Shown: positions 51,814 through 61,427, counted from the first letter of the stretch. The stretch is DNA of 64,000 bases from Sceloporus undulatus (GCF_019175285.1 NC_056527.1:116366476-116430475); one strand, 5' to 3'. Numbers and translations: made by a program. The notes: generated by a model not told the origin, from the letters alone.

Positions 51814-54170
51814 CTGTGGTGAACTCCAGGAGTGGAATTGCAAGGTCAGAATACAACCCCAAAACAATTCCCTTCAGCTTGCATATTCTTGGAGAGACAG
51901 GGTGGGAACACATTATCTGCGTTTGACTTGGGCACCATTATCCCACCAAAACGTTAACAAGAAAGAAGGGCAATTTGCTTAATTTTTATAAATCCTATGT
52001 GGAGTAAGGACAGGACTCACCTCAAGGGTATGCTCCTGGGAGGTCAGAGTGTTGATGATTCGTATATGCCTTGTTTTGGTGGACAAGATGCCCACCTCAT
52101 ATGTGGGATCTTTCCACCAGGGCTTACCAAAGTCATTGGCCCAGTCTGAACGAGGCAGCGGAGGGGGAACGTGTACAAAGCGGCCCTGCGGGGTATAATA
52201 CTTCAGGCATCCCGTCAGAGGATCAATGTGTGTCTGTATCTGGAAGGAAGGAAGGAAGGGAAAGAGGGAAGGTAAATTAGTTAGTGGGAGCTCCAATTTC
52301 TGTCCTTAGCAAAGAGAGGCACAGATTTCAATCAATGACTTGGATGAAGGAATAGAAGAAATTATCATCAAATGTGCAGATGGCATCAGAGTGCCAGGGG
52401 CAAGGAATGGGACAAGGATTTCAACAGGGATAAATACAAGGTTGTACGTTAGTGGAGGTTTTCAAACAGACAGTGGATGGCAACCAATGTAATCCTGATT
52501 ATATACAACTAGGTTTTTTAATTATAGTTTTTTGTGGGGTTTTTTGGGCAATGTGCCCATGTTCTAGCAGAGTTTATTCTTGATGTTTTGCCAGCATCTG
52601 TAGCATGCTAGCTACAGATGCCAGCCTTCTTCTCTGAAGATGCCACCTACAGATCCTGGCGAAACATCAGGAATAAACTCTTCTAGAACATGGGCACATT
52701 GCCCAAAAAACTATGGATGCCGTCTGGCTATGAAAGCCTTTGACTTCAGAATTAGGATTATGTCATATAAATGGCAGTGCCTTTGAAAATAGTCCAGAAA
52801 TTTCAGTTAATCCAAAATAGGGGGTCTATTTTATTGACTAGGATGGCTCACATTATGATATTATACCAATACTTCCCCTTCTGGCTGTCAGTCCTCTTCT
52901 GGACCCAGGTGAAAGGGCCGGGCAAACATGGCCTGGCCCTTCTCTGGCCGCACCCACCGAATGAGGCAAGGGAGAGGACCTTTTTACTTGTGGCATCCCC
53001 TTTAGAAGCTTGCCAGGCGCCTATCCTAAGGAGACACGCTGGCACCAAAAGGAATCCTTCCCCCCCCTTTTCCTAGGCATATTATTATAATTATTATTAT
53101 TATTATTAATTGTATTTATATCCCGCTCTTTAGAAATGCTTTCAGAATGGCTTACAAGTTGTTAATGAGAGAGTTCCCTGCCCTCCTCAGGCTTACAGTC
53201 TAAAAAGACATGAGACAAACGGAGAAGGGAACCTTTTCCCAAGGCTTTTAGGAGACTGCATTGGCTCATCCTCTTTTCGTCCATTGCTCTGGTTTTAACT
53301 CTTCTTGTTTTAACTTTATAGTGTTTCATTTTTAAAACCACCCAGACGCCATAAGACTTAACACATTTGTGGAGGTGGGTGTGAGCGCTCCTTCGTAGTC
53401 ACCCTGCTATTGCCCTTCATCTTGGGCACAACTAAGCTGCCCTGAGTGCCGCCGGTGCTACCAATACTCACATCTTTGGTTTTAGGGTTGAACCAGTGGC
53501 TAATGTCTTTCCCGGCTGCTTCTAGGATAGGCTTCATCAAGAGATCACCTGGAAGGACAGAAAACATCGGCAGACATGAGAAGCTGACTCCTAGGAGTCT
53601 CATCCTGTAGTTACTTTGTTTGGTGGTCTCTCTGTGGGGCCGCTGCCATCCTCTGAGGCTGAGAGAGTGTGACTTGCCTGAGGCCAACCAGAGGGTTTTA
53701 CCCTGCCTCCCTCCAGTCATCGTCCCAGACGCTCTCCCCACAGCTTCTGCACCGTGGAAACAAGGCGGCTTGACCTGGCTTTGACTGCCAGGGCTCCATG
53801 CTCTGGAAAGCCCCTGCTGCTTCTGCTCTCTGACACAGAAGGCTCAGTGGCATCACAAGCAAGCTTCTTTTCTGCTGCTCCAGAGAGTGGGACCCAAGGG
53901 AGCCATCCTCAGGAGGATCTTCCCTCCCGAGAGTGAGGGCTGCTTCTTCGGAGGCCTTTGAGCAGGGGAGGCTTTGAGGGGTCGCCCTGGATCAGGGCCT
54001 TTTGGGACCCCTCCCCCAGGAGCCCTCGGCCTACCCTTGTTGGCGGCAGCCAGGGGGCTGAGGTCGTAGGCGCGGCCCAGGAAGGAGACCCAGAGGTCCC
54101 AGGGCCGGTTGTGGACCGCCACCTCCTTCGGGGTGTAATAGCGGGGGCGGCAGGAGGAGGACTCCATCAT
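51583..54170 (-). CDS. CYB5D1: CYB5D1, cytochrome b5 domain-containing protein 1 (complete)
   Basis: Four exons (54170-54035, 53548-53472, 52239-52021, 51813-51583) join in frame to 220 aa plus stop TAG; human CYB5D1 is about 228 aa. The cytochrome-b5-like part spans about 10-75: [31 protein letters not shown], then [19 protein letters not shown]. The C-terminal half ([57 protein letters not shown], ending [14 protein letters not shown]) is highly like human. His63 in ISHWF could be a heme ligand, but the usual HPGG motif of cytochrome b5 is absent, as in other CYB5D1 proteins I recall. The family is tied to motile cilia. Two tandem ATG codons open the frame; the first was used. It faces NAA38 across a 160-bp promoter. 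Confidence 0.95.
52021..52239 (-). CDS. CYB5D1: CYB5D1 coding exon 3
   Basis: The acceptor, in a CCTT-repeat pyrimidine tract, is CCAG|ATACAG; the donor is CTTGAG|GTGAGT. The 73 codons (residues 72-144) run from [20 protein letters not shown] to LTSQEHTLE. Both ends are phase 0. Confidence 0.95.
52522..52750. mobile_element. CYB5D1: Penelope-derived hairpin in CYB5D1 intron 2
   Basis: Inverted end sequences (GGGCAATGTGCCCATGTTCT and AGAACATGGGCACATTGCCC) flank a centre with GCATCTGTAGCATGCTAGC. No coding part. Confidence 0.75.
52770..53330 (+). mobile_element. CYB5D1: L2 remnants in CYB5D1 intron 2
   Basis: 52771-53076 reads like a decayed L2 3' coding end ([32 protein letters not shown]). 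An ATT repeat and sequence like TATATCCCGCTC (about 53080-53200) follow, possibly a second, minus-strand L2 end. Confidence 0.5.
53472..53548 (-). CDS. CYB5D1: CYB5D1 coding exon 2
   Basis: The acceptor is CTTCCAG|GTGATC and the donor AAAGAT|GTGAGT. It encodes (G)[25 protein letters not shown], residues 46-71, including the candidate heme-binding His63. It ends in phase 0. Confidence 0.94.
53549..54034 (-). other. CYB5D1: CYB5D1 intron 1
   Basis: A 486-bp intron with GT-AG ends. A fragment resembling the Sauria SINE body on the minus strand lies at about 53628-53710 and a CR1-like scrap (CTGCTCCAGAGAGTGGGACC) at about 53874-53893. Nothing else was recognised. Confidence 0.8.
54035..54170 (-). 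CDS. CYB5D1: CYB5D1 coding exon 1
   Basis: The start ATGATG lies at 54170-54165 and the donor is AACAAGG|GTAGGC. It encodes residues 1-45 plus one base, ending LAAANK(G), which aligns with LTSLAQEYKG of human CYB5D1. Confidence 0.93.
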
Positions 54171-54182
54171 GCCGCCTCACTC

Positions 54183-54196
54183 GCTGCCATGGCAAC
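54183..54196. promoter_or_regulatory. RFX X-box-like palindrome
   Basis: GCTGCCATGGCAAC differs by one base from the ideal X-box palindrome GTTGCCATGGCAAC. RFX factors bind this motif in promoters of cilia genes, which suits CYB5D1. It lies 13 bp upstream of the CYB5D1 ATG. Binding is inferred. Confidence 0.7.
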
Positions 54197-54290
54197 CCAA
54201 AGGCAGTCCGGGCGGGCGGGGCCGAGGGGTCACGTGGTGCGGGACGCAGCGCCCTCCCGCGCGCAGCCTGACGGGAACCGGGCGCCCAAA

Positions 54291-54310
54291 GCATCATGGG
54301 AAGCGTAGTC
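54291..54310 (+). promoter_or_regulatory. ZNF143/THAP11 (SBS)-like element
   Basis: GCATCATGGGAAGCGTAGTC follows the pattern GCATNNTGGGAANNGTAGT, the reverse complement of the known ACTACAATTCCCAGAATGC element. Such elements are common in divergent CpG promoters of housekeeping genes. Confidence 0.6.
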
Positions 54311-54330
54311 TAGTCCGGCGGAGCGGGGAA

Positions 54331-54426
54331 ATGGCGGCGCCGGCGGCCCTCGCGGTAGTGGAGCCCTTGGCGCCTCAGCAGCAGCAGCAGCAGCAGGAAA
54401 ATGGCTGCAGCGGGAAGGGCCCCGAG
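54331..54426 (+). CDS. NAA38: NAA38 coding exon 1 (poly-Gln)
   Basis: [15 protein letters not shown], seven Gln, then [10 protein letters not shown] (32 codons); the donor is CCCGAG|GTAAGA. The ATG sits in AAATGGCGGC, which also fits the YY1 binding pattern AANATGGCGGC. The Gln run is a pure CAG repeat at 54376-54396 and probably varies between individuals. Confidence 0.9.
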
Positions 54427-57400
54427 GTAAGAGCCCAGGAGGAGCCTCTCGGGCGCCTGAGGGGAAGGCCCGCTTTGGCACCGCTTCGGTTCTTTGCTGC
54501 CTCAGCAGCATACTCCCAGAATCCCACAGCCTCGGTGGCCGACGGAGGAAGCCCTGAAGCCCGGCTGTGGAATTCTGGGAAGCGTAGTTTGCTCTGAGAA
54601 GAGGAGGCTCAATGCCTGGCAGGACCACCGTTTCCAGACTCTGGCAGTTAAAGCGGTGTCAAACTGGATTGCTTCTGAAGTGCAGACGCGGCCTCCGAGA
54701 AGGCCTTAGCGCCAGGGAGATGGGCTCTGCCTCGGCCAAAGCCTCCCCCTCGGCTGGGGCTTCCACTCGGAGGCGGTTGTACTGCAGAGCCCTGGGACTT
54801 GTCGGTCTGGCGGGGTCCAGCTCCCAGGGTCCCAGAGCCATGGAGCCCGGGCAGCACTTCAAGGCGTCTGCTCTTCATACAGTGGCGGCAGGGCGATGCC
54901 AGGAGGAAAGGGGCTCTTTTGAGGCCTGCAGACCTTGTCTGGCTCGGGGGCATCCACACTGTAAACTTCATGCGGTTTGACACCACTTGAAACGCCGTAG
55001 CCCCATCCTGTGGCATCCCCAGATCTGTCTCTTGCCAGGTCTTTAGCCAAAGAGTGCTGGCGCCTCACAAAAGGGCAGCTCCTGGGATTGTGTTGGATGC
55101 AGCCCTGGCATTTCAAGGGGTGTCAAATGGCATTAGATGCCCCCTTTGTAGCCAAAGGCTGCTATTCCCCAGATGGACCTCTGTGCCAAATAGGAGGCAC
55201 TCTGGGGCAATAAAGGTTTATCCGAAGTGCCTCTAGAACAGCCTCTTTCAGTTGGCCTCAGGGAGCAGCCAGAGAGAGCCCTCAATGGGGATGGACTGGA
55301 GTGGTGGATAAACCTCTTAACAAACTTAACCTCCATGTCGACTGGAGCCTTTCTTAGAAAGGATGTTAAAATGCAGGAGAAAAGCAATGTTCGGAGACTC
55401 ACAGGACTACATTTTGTCCCAGGTTTTATTTTTGTTGTCAGTTAAGATGTTCTGTTGGTTCCCAGATGATTTGGACTTCAGATCCCATAGTTCCTGTTAT
55501 TCAAGTGGTCTGGGGCTTCTGGGAGATGAAGTCCAAAGCAAATGTTGGCCCAAAGGCTATCAATGCAGGCACAAAGGGAGCAAAGTACAGATAATACAAT
55601 GTATTTATTTTTTCACATCTAATTTCTTGGCCAAGAGGTTGCCATCATTGCCCATCATGAGGACCACAGACTTGCCCTCTCTTTGCCGTGGGCAAAGACT
55701 AAACCAGCAAAGTGTGGGGGGAGACATCCCAGCAGTATCCAGCACGTTTTCCTATTAAATGATCTGGAGGGATTGCCTTAGCCCTCTGACCCATTAACTC
55801 TAACCATTGGGATGCTTCTGCCAGGACTTGGTGGAGGACAAGGCTGATTCGCCCTACCTTCACGCCCGCCGCAAGCTGGAGAACCTCCTCAACAAGAGCA
55901 TGCGCATCCGCATGACTGATGGGCGGACCCTGGTGGGCTGCTTCCTGTGCACAGACCGGGATTGCAATGTCATCCTTGGCTCTGCCCAAGAGTACCTGAA
56001 AGCCTCTGGTAAGTCCTCTCTGGTGCGTTCAAGTTCTTTGCCATCTCAGGCTGCATCCACATTAGATAAATAACTGGTTTGGCACCGCTTTAACCGTCCT
56101 GGCTCAAGGCTATGGAATTCTGGGAGTTGGAGTTTGTTGTAGGGCCTCCCTTCCTTAAGCTCTGCTCTGCTCTGGGCCCACAGCAAACTCCAACTCCCAG
56201 AATTCCATAGCCTTGAGCCAGGACAGTGAAAGCAGTGCCAAACCAGGTTATTTCTCTAGTGTGGATTCAGCCTTAGTTATTCTGATTTTGTCATGCGTTG
56301 TTTAATATTTTCTGTAAGTTTTTAGATCATTTGTGGGTCTCATTTTAGAAAAAAATAGAACGGTAAGTAAAGAAAATTGCTTCATCAGTAACAAGAGCCC
56401 CTTGATTTGAATCAGGGAGAGGGTTTGGGAATATCCAGTGCCTTGGATTATCAAAGAGATAGGTATACAGTGTTACCCCGGGTTACGAAAATAATTCGTT
56501 CCGCCGCCGCTTTCGTAACCCGAAAGGCTTTCGCAAGCCGAAACCCCATAGGCGCTAATGGGGAAAAGCCGCGATTTGGTGCGAAAAAGCGCTGAAAAGC
56601 ACCAAAATTTCTTTCGTAACCCGAAATGACCTTCGTAACCCGGAACAGTTTTTTTCAATTGGATTTTTTCGTAACCCGGAAATTTCGTAAGGCGGCGCAT
56701 TCGTATCCCGGGGTAACACTGTATTTGTTTGCTGTTGCAATATAAAAAGGAAAGGGTGCGGAGCAACAAAACAAAAAAGAAACATAGCAGCATCTTTAAG
56801 ACTAACTGATTTATTTCAGCCTGGGTTTTTGTGTATAGGGCCCAGGCCCTAGAACCTCAGGAGAAGCCAGTCTTTCAGCCCTATCACCTTTACAGGTATG
56901 GTTAATGGAAACATGCAATAGAGTTTCTCAGTAGTCAACCCTAGAACTGATAGCTTTCAAGAAAAGGGCTTCTAAGAAGGCCCTGTATTATTTAAAATTG
57001 CATTGTCTGTTTATGGTTTCAGCAGCTTTTTATCCTTATCAGAGTTAAAAACATTTTTGTATGTTTTTAACCACATTGTAATCAATTTAAATTACAAGCT
57101 GCCTTGAGTCCCAATCTTGGGGGAAAGGTGCACTATAAATATAAACAGTTCTCTTCCTTCATCTGACTTCAACCCACTTGAATATGAAGAGTTAAAATCC
57201 ATGAAAGCTCATGCTAAAATAAATCGGTCTTACACAAGTTGTCAGATCCCTTCCTTTTCCCCTTTCCTTTTTACGAATTACCTGAAGAGAAGGAAGACTT
57301 TCAGGCCATCTTGAGAAAGGGAGTTGCAGACCTCTGGCTTCTCTGGAGGACACAGTTAGTGCTGGTGATTTTAAAGCGGTTTGGATCTCCCAGGCACTCA

Positions 57401-57537
57401 TCTTCTGTCTCCTGTGGTCTGCAGACTCATTCTCGGCTGGAGAACCCCGAGTCTTGGGTCTGGCCATGGTTCCAGGGCATCACATTGTCTCCATCGAGGT
57501 CGAGCTGGAGAGTCTGCCCTCCTTGCAGTACTTATGA
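54331..57537 (+). CDS. NAA38: NAA38 (LSMD1), NatC auxiliary subunit (complete)
   Basis: Three exons (54331-54426, 55825-56008, 57425-57537) join in frame to 130 aa; human NAA38 is 125 aa. NAA38 is the Sm-like small subunit of the cytosolic, ribosome-linked NatC N-terminal acetyltransferase, with NAA30 and NAA35. Residues 1-45 are variable and include a run of seven Gln (16-22). The Sm fold starts near residue 48: [44 protein letters not shown] is nearly the same as human. The Sm2-like part [16 protein letters not shown] is at 105-120, and the protein ends PSLQYL. The start was chosen for its GAAATGG context and for matching the human N-terminal length; the frame is open further upstream but without resemblance. 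The poly(A) signal AATAAA is at 57793-57798. Confidence 0.95.
54427..55824 (+). other. NAA38: NAA38 intron 1
   Basis: A 1.4-kb intron with GT-AG ends and a GC-rich first half. At about 54470-54690 there is a decayed copy of the palindromic MITE seen at 42638 and 56049 (CCCAGAATCC, GAATTCTGGGAAGCGTAGTT, TTAAAGCGGTGTCAAACTGG); a second scrap is near 54940-54995. The rest shows nothing recognisable. Confidence 0.8.
55825..56008 (+). CDS. NAA38: NAA38 coding exon 2 (Sm core)
   Basis: The acceptor is CTTCTGCCAG|GACTTG and the donor CCTCTG|GTAAGT. It encodes residues 33-93 plus one base, including [20 protein letters not shown], the Sm1-like core. Confidence 0.96.
56049..56273. mobile_element. NAA38: Palindromic MITE, family B, in NAA38 intron 2
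   Basis: Arms GGCTGCATCCACATTAGATA and CTCTAGTGTGGATTCAGCCT; inner arms GAATTCTGGGAGTTGGAGTT and AACTCCAACTCCCAGAATTC are perfect mirrors. Confidence 0.8.
56468..56721. mobile_element. NAA38: Tigger/pogo-like MITE in NAA38 intron 2
   Basis: Terminal inverted repeats CAGTGTTACCCCGGGTTACG and the complement of CGTATCCCGGGGTAACACTG, flanked by TA on both sides. The interior repeats CGTAACCCG-type motifs and has many CpGs. 254 bp, no coding sequence; the well-kept ends suggest a fairly young insertion. Confidence 0.8.
56960..57150 (+). mobile_element. NAA38: L2-like 3' end in NAA38 intron 2
   Basis: AAGCTGCCTTGAGTCCCAAT and GGTGCACTATAAATATAAAC are typical of L2/CR1-group 3' ends in reptiles. 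Confidence 0.45.
57185..57255. repeat. Family X scrap
   Basis: ATCCATGAAAGCTCATGCTA then AAATAAATCGGTCTTACACA. A second scrap at about 56775-56820 (CATCTTTAAGACTAACTGAT) may be its other arm. Confidence 0.4.
57425..57537 (+). CDS. NAA38: NAA38 coding exon 3 with stop
   Basis: The acceptor is GTGGTCTGCAG|ACTCAT. With the carried-over G it reads [37 protein letters not shown], then TGA at 57535-57537. [20 protein letters not shown] is identical to human. Longer overlapping open frames here are in other phases and are not coding. Confidence 0.95.
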
Positions 57538-57792
57538 CGCAGCACCCGAGTGCAGCAGGCGTTGTTTATTTGACCAAAAGAAAAGACCGGGAGCTGAGGG
57601 CAAGAGATGGTTTTCTCCTACCTGTTGGACTCCAGCCTGGCTTTGCCAAGATCGTGTGGGAAGGAGCAGGCACTGGCTGGCGGTTGAGGATTGCAGTGAT
57701 GCCATAATGAGAAACATTATGCCCCCAGGTTTTGGGATGTACTTGCACTCTGAAGGTGTATATATTTTTGCAGATGTTTTGTTAAGTGTTGT

Positions 57793-57798
57793 AATAAA
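57793..57798 (+). terminator. NAA38: NAA38 poly(A) signal AATAAA
   Basis: GTGTTGTAATAAACAG lies about 256 bp after the NAA38 stop and is the first AATAAA on the plus strand after the gene. Inferred 3' end shortly beyond. Confidence 0.7.
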
Positions 57799-58145
57799 CA
57801 GATATTCTAGGAAAAATCCTGCTATCGTTGGTGAGTGGTTTTTTGTAACATCTAGGTCAAGGATGGGCAAAATGTAGTTGTCCAGATGTGATTGGGCTGG
57901 AGTTGCATCGGCCCTTGCTAGCATAGCCAGGAATACTGGGAATGGCAGTCCAGCCACATCTGGGGAAGAGGGCACATAGTTGCCACCCCTGCAGTTAGTA
58001 GGGGTCAGGAAACTCTTTCAGTTTGGGGAGAAGTTCAACAAAAAAGCCCCAGTGGTATAACTGTTGAAAAATCAGTTTTTTTGTTAGTTTGTAACTTTAT
58101 AGTTGGTTTCTGTAATTTTGTTCTTTGTAACAATTACGTTGAGAG

Positions 58146-58366
58146 GTAAGTACTGTAGTAGTTTGGGAGTAGGACTCTGGGAGACCAAGGTTCAAATCCC
58201 TGCTCAGTTACAGAAACCCACTGGATGACTGTGGTCAAGTCATATCCTCTCAGCTTCAGAGGTAGGCAATGGCAAATCCTCTCCAAACAAATTTTGCCAA
58301 TAAAACCCCATAATAGGCTTGCCTTAGGGTTGCCATAAGTTGGAAATGACTTGGAAAGTAGACACA
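58146..58366 (+). repeat. Sauria SINE
   Basis: Head GTAGTAGTTTGGGAGTAGGA, tail TTGCCATAAGTTGGAAATGA. Confidence 0.85.
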
Positions 58367-59525
58367 ATGATTATTTTGTTACAAGCACAGTGTTTTGCAA
58401 CAGGGATTAATTATATTCCATTTTAAGGATTTGTTTGCTCCAGAGTGGAAGGTTTACTGAAAACGATGCTGAAGCTCCAGCCCTAAGCAAATGAACCTGG
58501 CCTCCCCTTTCAAAGAATCTGCATATGTCTTCAAACCATAAGGGCTAGAAACTACAACTGCAGGAGTTCTGGAGCTGGAATCCAGCAACCATGACTGTAT
58601 CGCCTTGTGGTGAGCTTTGCTGAATCCACACAATCCTGAAGATAATACACAAATGATAATACACACATTCAGTTGTTTTTTCTGGATCCAAACAATTCTG
58701 GGATCTGTCTCAGAGCACCCCTGTGCCAGCTGACAACTGTTTGCTTCCTGCCAAAACCTCCCTGGGAAGAAACAACCGGCTTTCCTCCCAAACTGGCCTC
58801 TGGGGTCTTCTATTGGTGGCAAACCAGGCAGGAAACTGTATCTATAGATAGATGCCCCCAGTCTGTTTTGGCTCCTCTTTGCTCCCACATCACAATGGAG
58901 AACTTATGGGAGCCAACGGGACCTTGTTATCTTATCCAGGGTTCCTTCCTCCCCAGAACACAGAGTTTCCATATGAACCTTTTGGCGCCCGGGGCTGACT
59001 CAGTTTTTCCTTATCCTGTTTGGAACAGGATATTCCTCTGTTTGACCCCACGCAAATGGACAACCTGTCAGTAAATTGTCAGTGTCCTTTCCGGACTGGG
59101 ACCCTGTATTTCCACACCAAAATCCCATTTCTGCAAACGCTCCTTGTTGTGACAGAAAGTTGATTTTGGGGGCTATAATTCCAAGAATCCCCATTAGCCA
59201 TTCTGGCTGTGGGGAATTATGGGAATTGTAGCTCAAGAAAGGAACTTTTCTAAACTCTGCTTGCATTTGTATCAGGAAAAGCATTACTAATTGTCATTAC
59301 TAATAGATCTTGTTGCTGGGAGATTCTGGGGTATGCTTTCAAGAGCTTGGGAGAGTTCCTGTTTTGAACTGCTGGTCCCAGAATCCCTAGTAGTTGAGCT
59401 GGTTAGGGGGACTTTCAGAACTGCGGTTTCCAAAAAATGACTTTTCTGAGCTTTGTTCTCACACAGGGCATTATCTGTTGAATTTCTCTCTTGTCCCATA
59501 ACAGCTGTGGCAGAGAGGAGAAAAC

Positions 59526-59945
59526 TCATAGAATCATAGAGTTGGAAGCAACCGCAAGGGCCATCCAGTCCATGCAGGAACTCTCTCAAAGCATCCCTGA
59601 CAGATGGCCATCCAGCCTCTTCTTAAAGACCTCCAAAGAAGGAGACTCTGCTACACTCCGAGGAAGGAGTTTGTTCTGTTGAACAGCCCTTACTCTCAGC
59701 AAGTTCCTCCTAATGTTGAGGTGGAATCTCTTTTCCTGCAGCTTGCATCCATTGCTCAGGGTCCTATTCTCTGGAGCAGCAGAAAACAAGCTTGCTCCCT
59801 CCTCAATATGACCTCCCTTCAAATATTTAAACAGGGCTATCATATCACCTCTTAACTTTCTCTTCTCCAGGCTAAACATCCCCAGCTCCTTAAGTCATTC
59901 CTCATAGGGCATGGTTTCCAGACCCTTCGCCATTTTAGTCTGTTT
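59526..59945 (-). mobile_element. CR1 LINE 3' end
   Basis: Minus strand: [37 protein letters not shown] and SLEVFKKRLDGHLSGML; it starts on the plus strand with CATAGAATCATAGAGTTGGA. Confidence 0.85.
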
Positions 59946-60365
59946 TAGTCAGTCACTGTTTTTATAATCAAAGACAACAGCTTGCAAACTGTCTTGCTTA
60001 CCAGGCACAGTGAGTGTGTGTATTTTCATGTTGTGCAGACTGCTTTTTAAATAAATAAATAAATAAATAAATATAGTTTGTCAAAAGTATATTGCTATTA
60101 CGTACTTTCATTTATGGAGGGAGCAAAGAGATTTGTGTTGAACAATAGTACTGAGACTTTCCACCAGTACCCCCACTTCTGTTTTCACACCCAGAAATTG
60201 GATGCTAATGGCTTAATAGTGGAGCTTGGAAAAGTGGCCATTATGTCAGTGGAGTTTCTGGGCTAGGAGATTCTGATAGATGCAAAGAAATGTTTATTAT
60301 TGCTAATGATGATGTTGTTGTTTTCCAGCTCTGAGATATTTCTGTTTAGATTCTTACTTGAATGT

Positions 60366-60529
60366 GATGTAGTTGTTTGAGCATTGGACCATGACTCTGG
60401 ATACCAGGGTTCAATTGCTTACTCTCCCACTGAGTGACTGTAGGTGACCAGAGAGCCCTGTGGTAGGTTTGCCTGAGGGTCGCCATAAGATGGAAACTAC
60501 TTAAAAGCACACAACAACAAACAGCAACC
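60366..60529 (+). repeat. Sauria SINE, shortened
   Basis: Head GTAGTTGTTTGAGCATTGGA, tail AAAGCACACAACAACAAACA; the middle is missing. Confidence 0.85.
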
Positions 60530-61421
60530 ATTAAGTTTGCAATGACTGGGTTGGGTTGCTCTGAGGTCTCATTCTTTCTGGCATTTCATCAAAACACAGA
60601 AGGCCATGGTCCAATAAGTCTTGTGTTTTCAACTCTACCCCATTTAATGAAGGAAAGATTCACCGCCACCACTATTGGGGGGGGGGGGGGGGAATAAATG
60701 GAAAGACTCAAAAGTGTGTAACAAAGTTATATAGACTGTATATGGACGGAACTGTACAAATTCAATTCATTGACATGTTTACCTGAAATAAAAGCACAAA
60801 CAGTATGAATGATTTGTATACATTTGCAAGAGTCGAAAGGAGTGGCGGCATGAGGAAAACAAAGGGCTTAAGTATGTAAGAGAGTGATTCCATGTAGCAG
60901 TGGATTCCACAGGCTCTTTGCTTGGCCAGAATCTCTCCTCCTCTCTCCCTTCTACATCTGTGATAGTGTGAGAAATTTCAAGTAGCCCTTTCATACAAAG
61001 CTCCAGGGTTCAATGCCTTTTCATATCTTTGATACATTTCTTTTGGATCTTAGGGAGCTAAGCACTGCTTTCTTGTCTTCAACAACTTTGCTTGTGTAAC
61101 TTGCATACAAATTCTGAAAAGAAGGGTTGGGGGGGGGGACTTGGGCCATTTTAAAAAAACAACTAGCTGGAGCTACATGTGGCCAATAGGCCATACTTTC
61201 CCTATCACTGGAGGTTAACAAAAGAGTGTTTGAGGGAAGAACTGAGGTTTAGGAGCACCACTGCCACATGCACTAGTAAGACCCAGAATAGAGCAACAGA
61301 GGTGATTTCTCCATCCATCTTCAAGTATGGATCAGTCATCCAGCTTCTAAAATTGTATTCTATGAGCAATCTGGGCCTTTTTCTAGATCTGTCCTGTATG
61401 GTATTGGAAGACACTAGGTCA

Positions 61422-61427
61422 TTTATT
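61422..61427 (-). terminator. TMEM88: Candidate TMEM88 poly(A) signal
   Basis: TTTATT on the plus strand reads AATAAA on the minus strand, about 460 bp after the TMEM88 stop. Other signals further on cannot be ruled out. Confidence 0.45.

Larger units (their letters stand above)
52240..53471 (-). other. CYB5D1: CYB5D1 intron 2
   Basis: A 1.2-kb intron with GT-AG ends. It holds a CR1-like scrap (about 52320-52480), a Penelope-derived hairpin (52522-52750) and L2 remnants (about 52770-53330). Confidence 0.85.
54171..54330. promoter_or_regulatory. Bidirectional CYB5D1/NAA38 promoter
   Basis: The 160 bp between the two divergent start codons is GC-rich and CpG-rich and has no clear TATA box. 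In order from the CYB5D1 side it holds an RFX X-box-like palindrome (54183-54196), GC boxes (GGGCGGGCGGGGCC, about 54210-54223), a CACGTG E-box (54231-54236) and a ZNF143-like element (54291-54310). Both 5' UTRs must be short or overlap this block. That it drives both genes is inferred from the arrangement. Confidence 0.85.
56009..57424 (+). other. NAA38: NAA38 intron 2
   Basis: A 1.4-kb intron with GT-AG ends. It holds a palindromic MITE (56049-56273), a Tigger-like MITE (56468-56721), pieces of an unassigned dispersed repeat (about 56775-56820 and 57185-57250) and an L2 3' end between them (about 56960-57150). Confidence 0.85.

Noticed and set aside
57239-57877. 212-aa open frame overlapping NAA38 exon 3
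   Set aside because: It is in a different phase from the true exon and has no family resemblance; the exon is fixed by the splice site and match to human.
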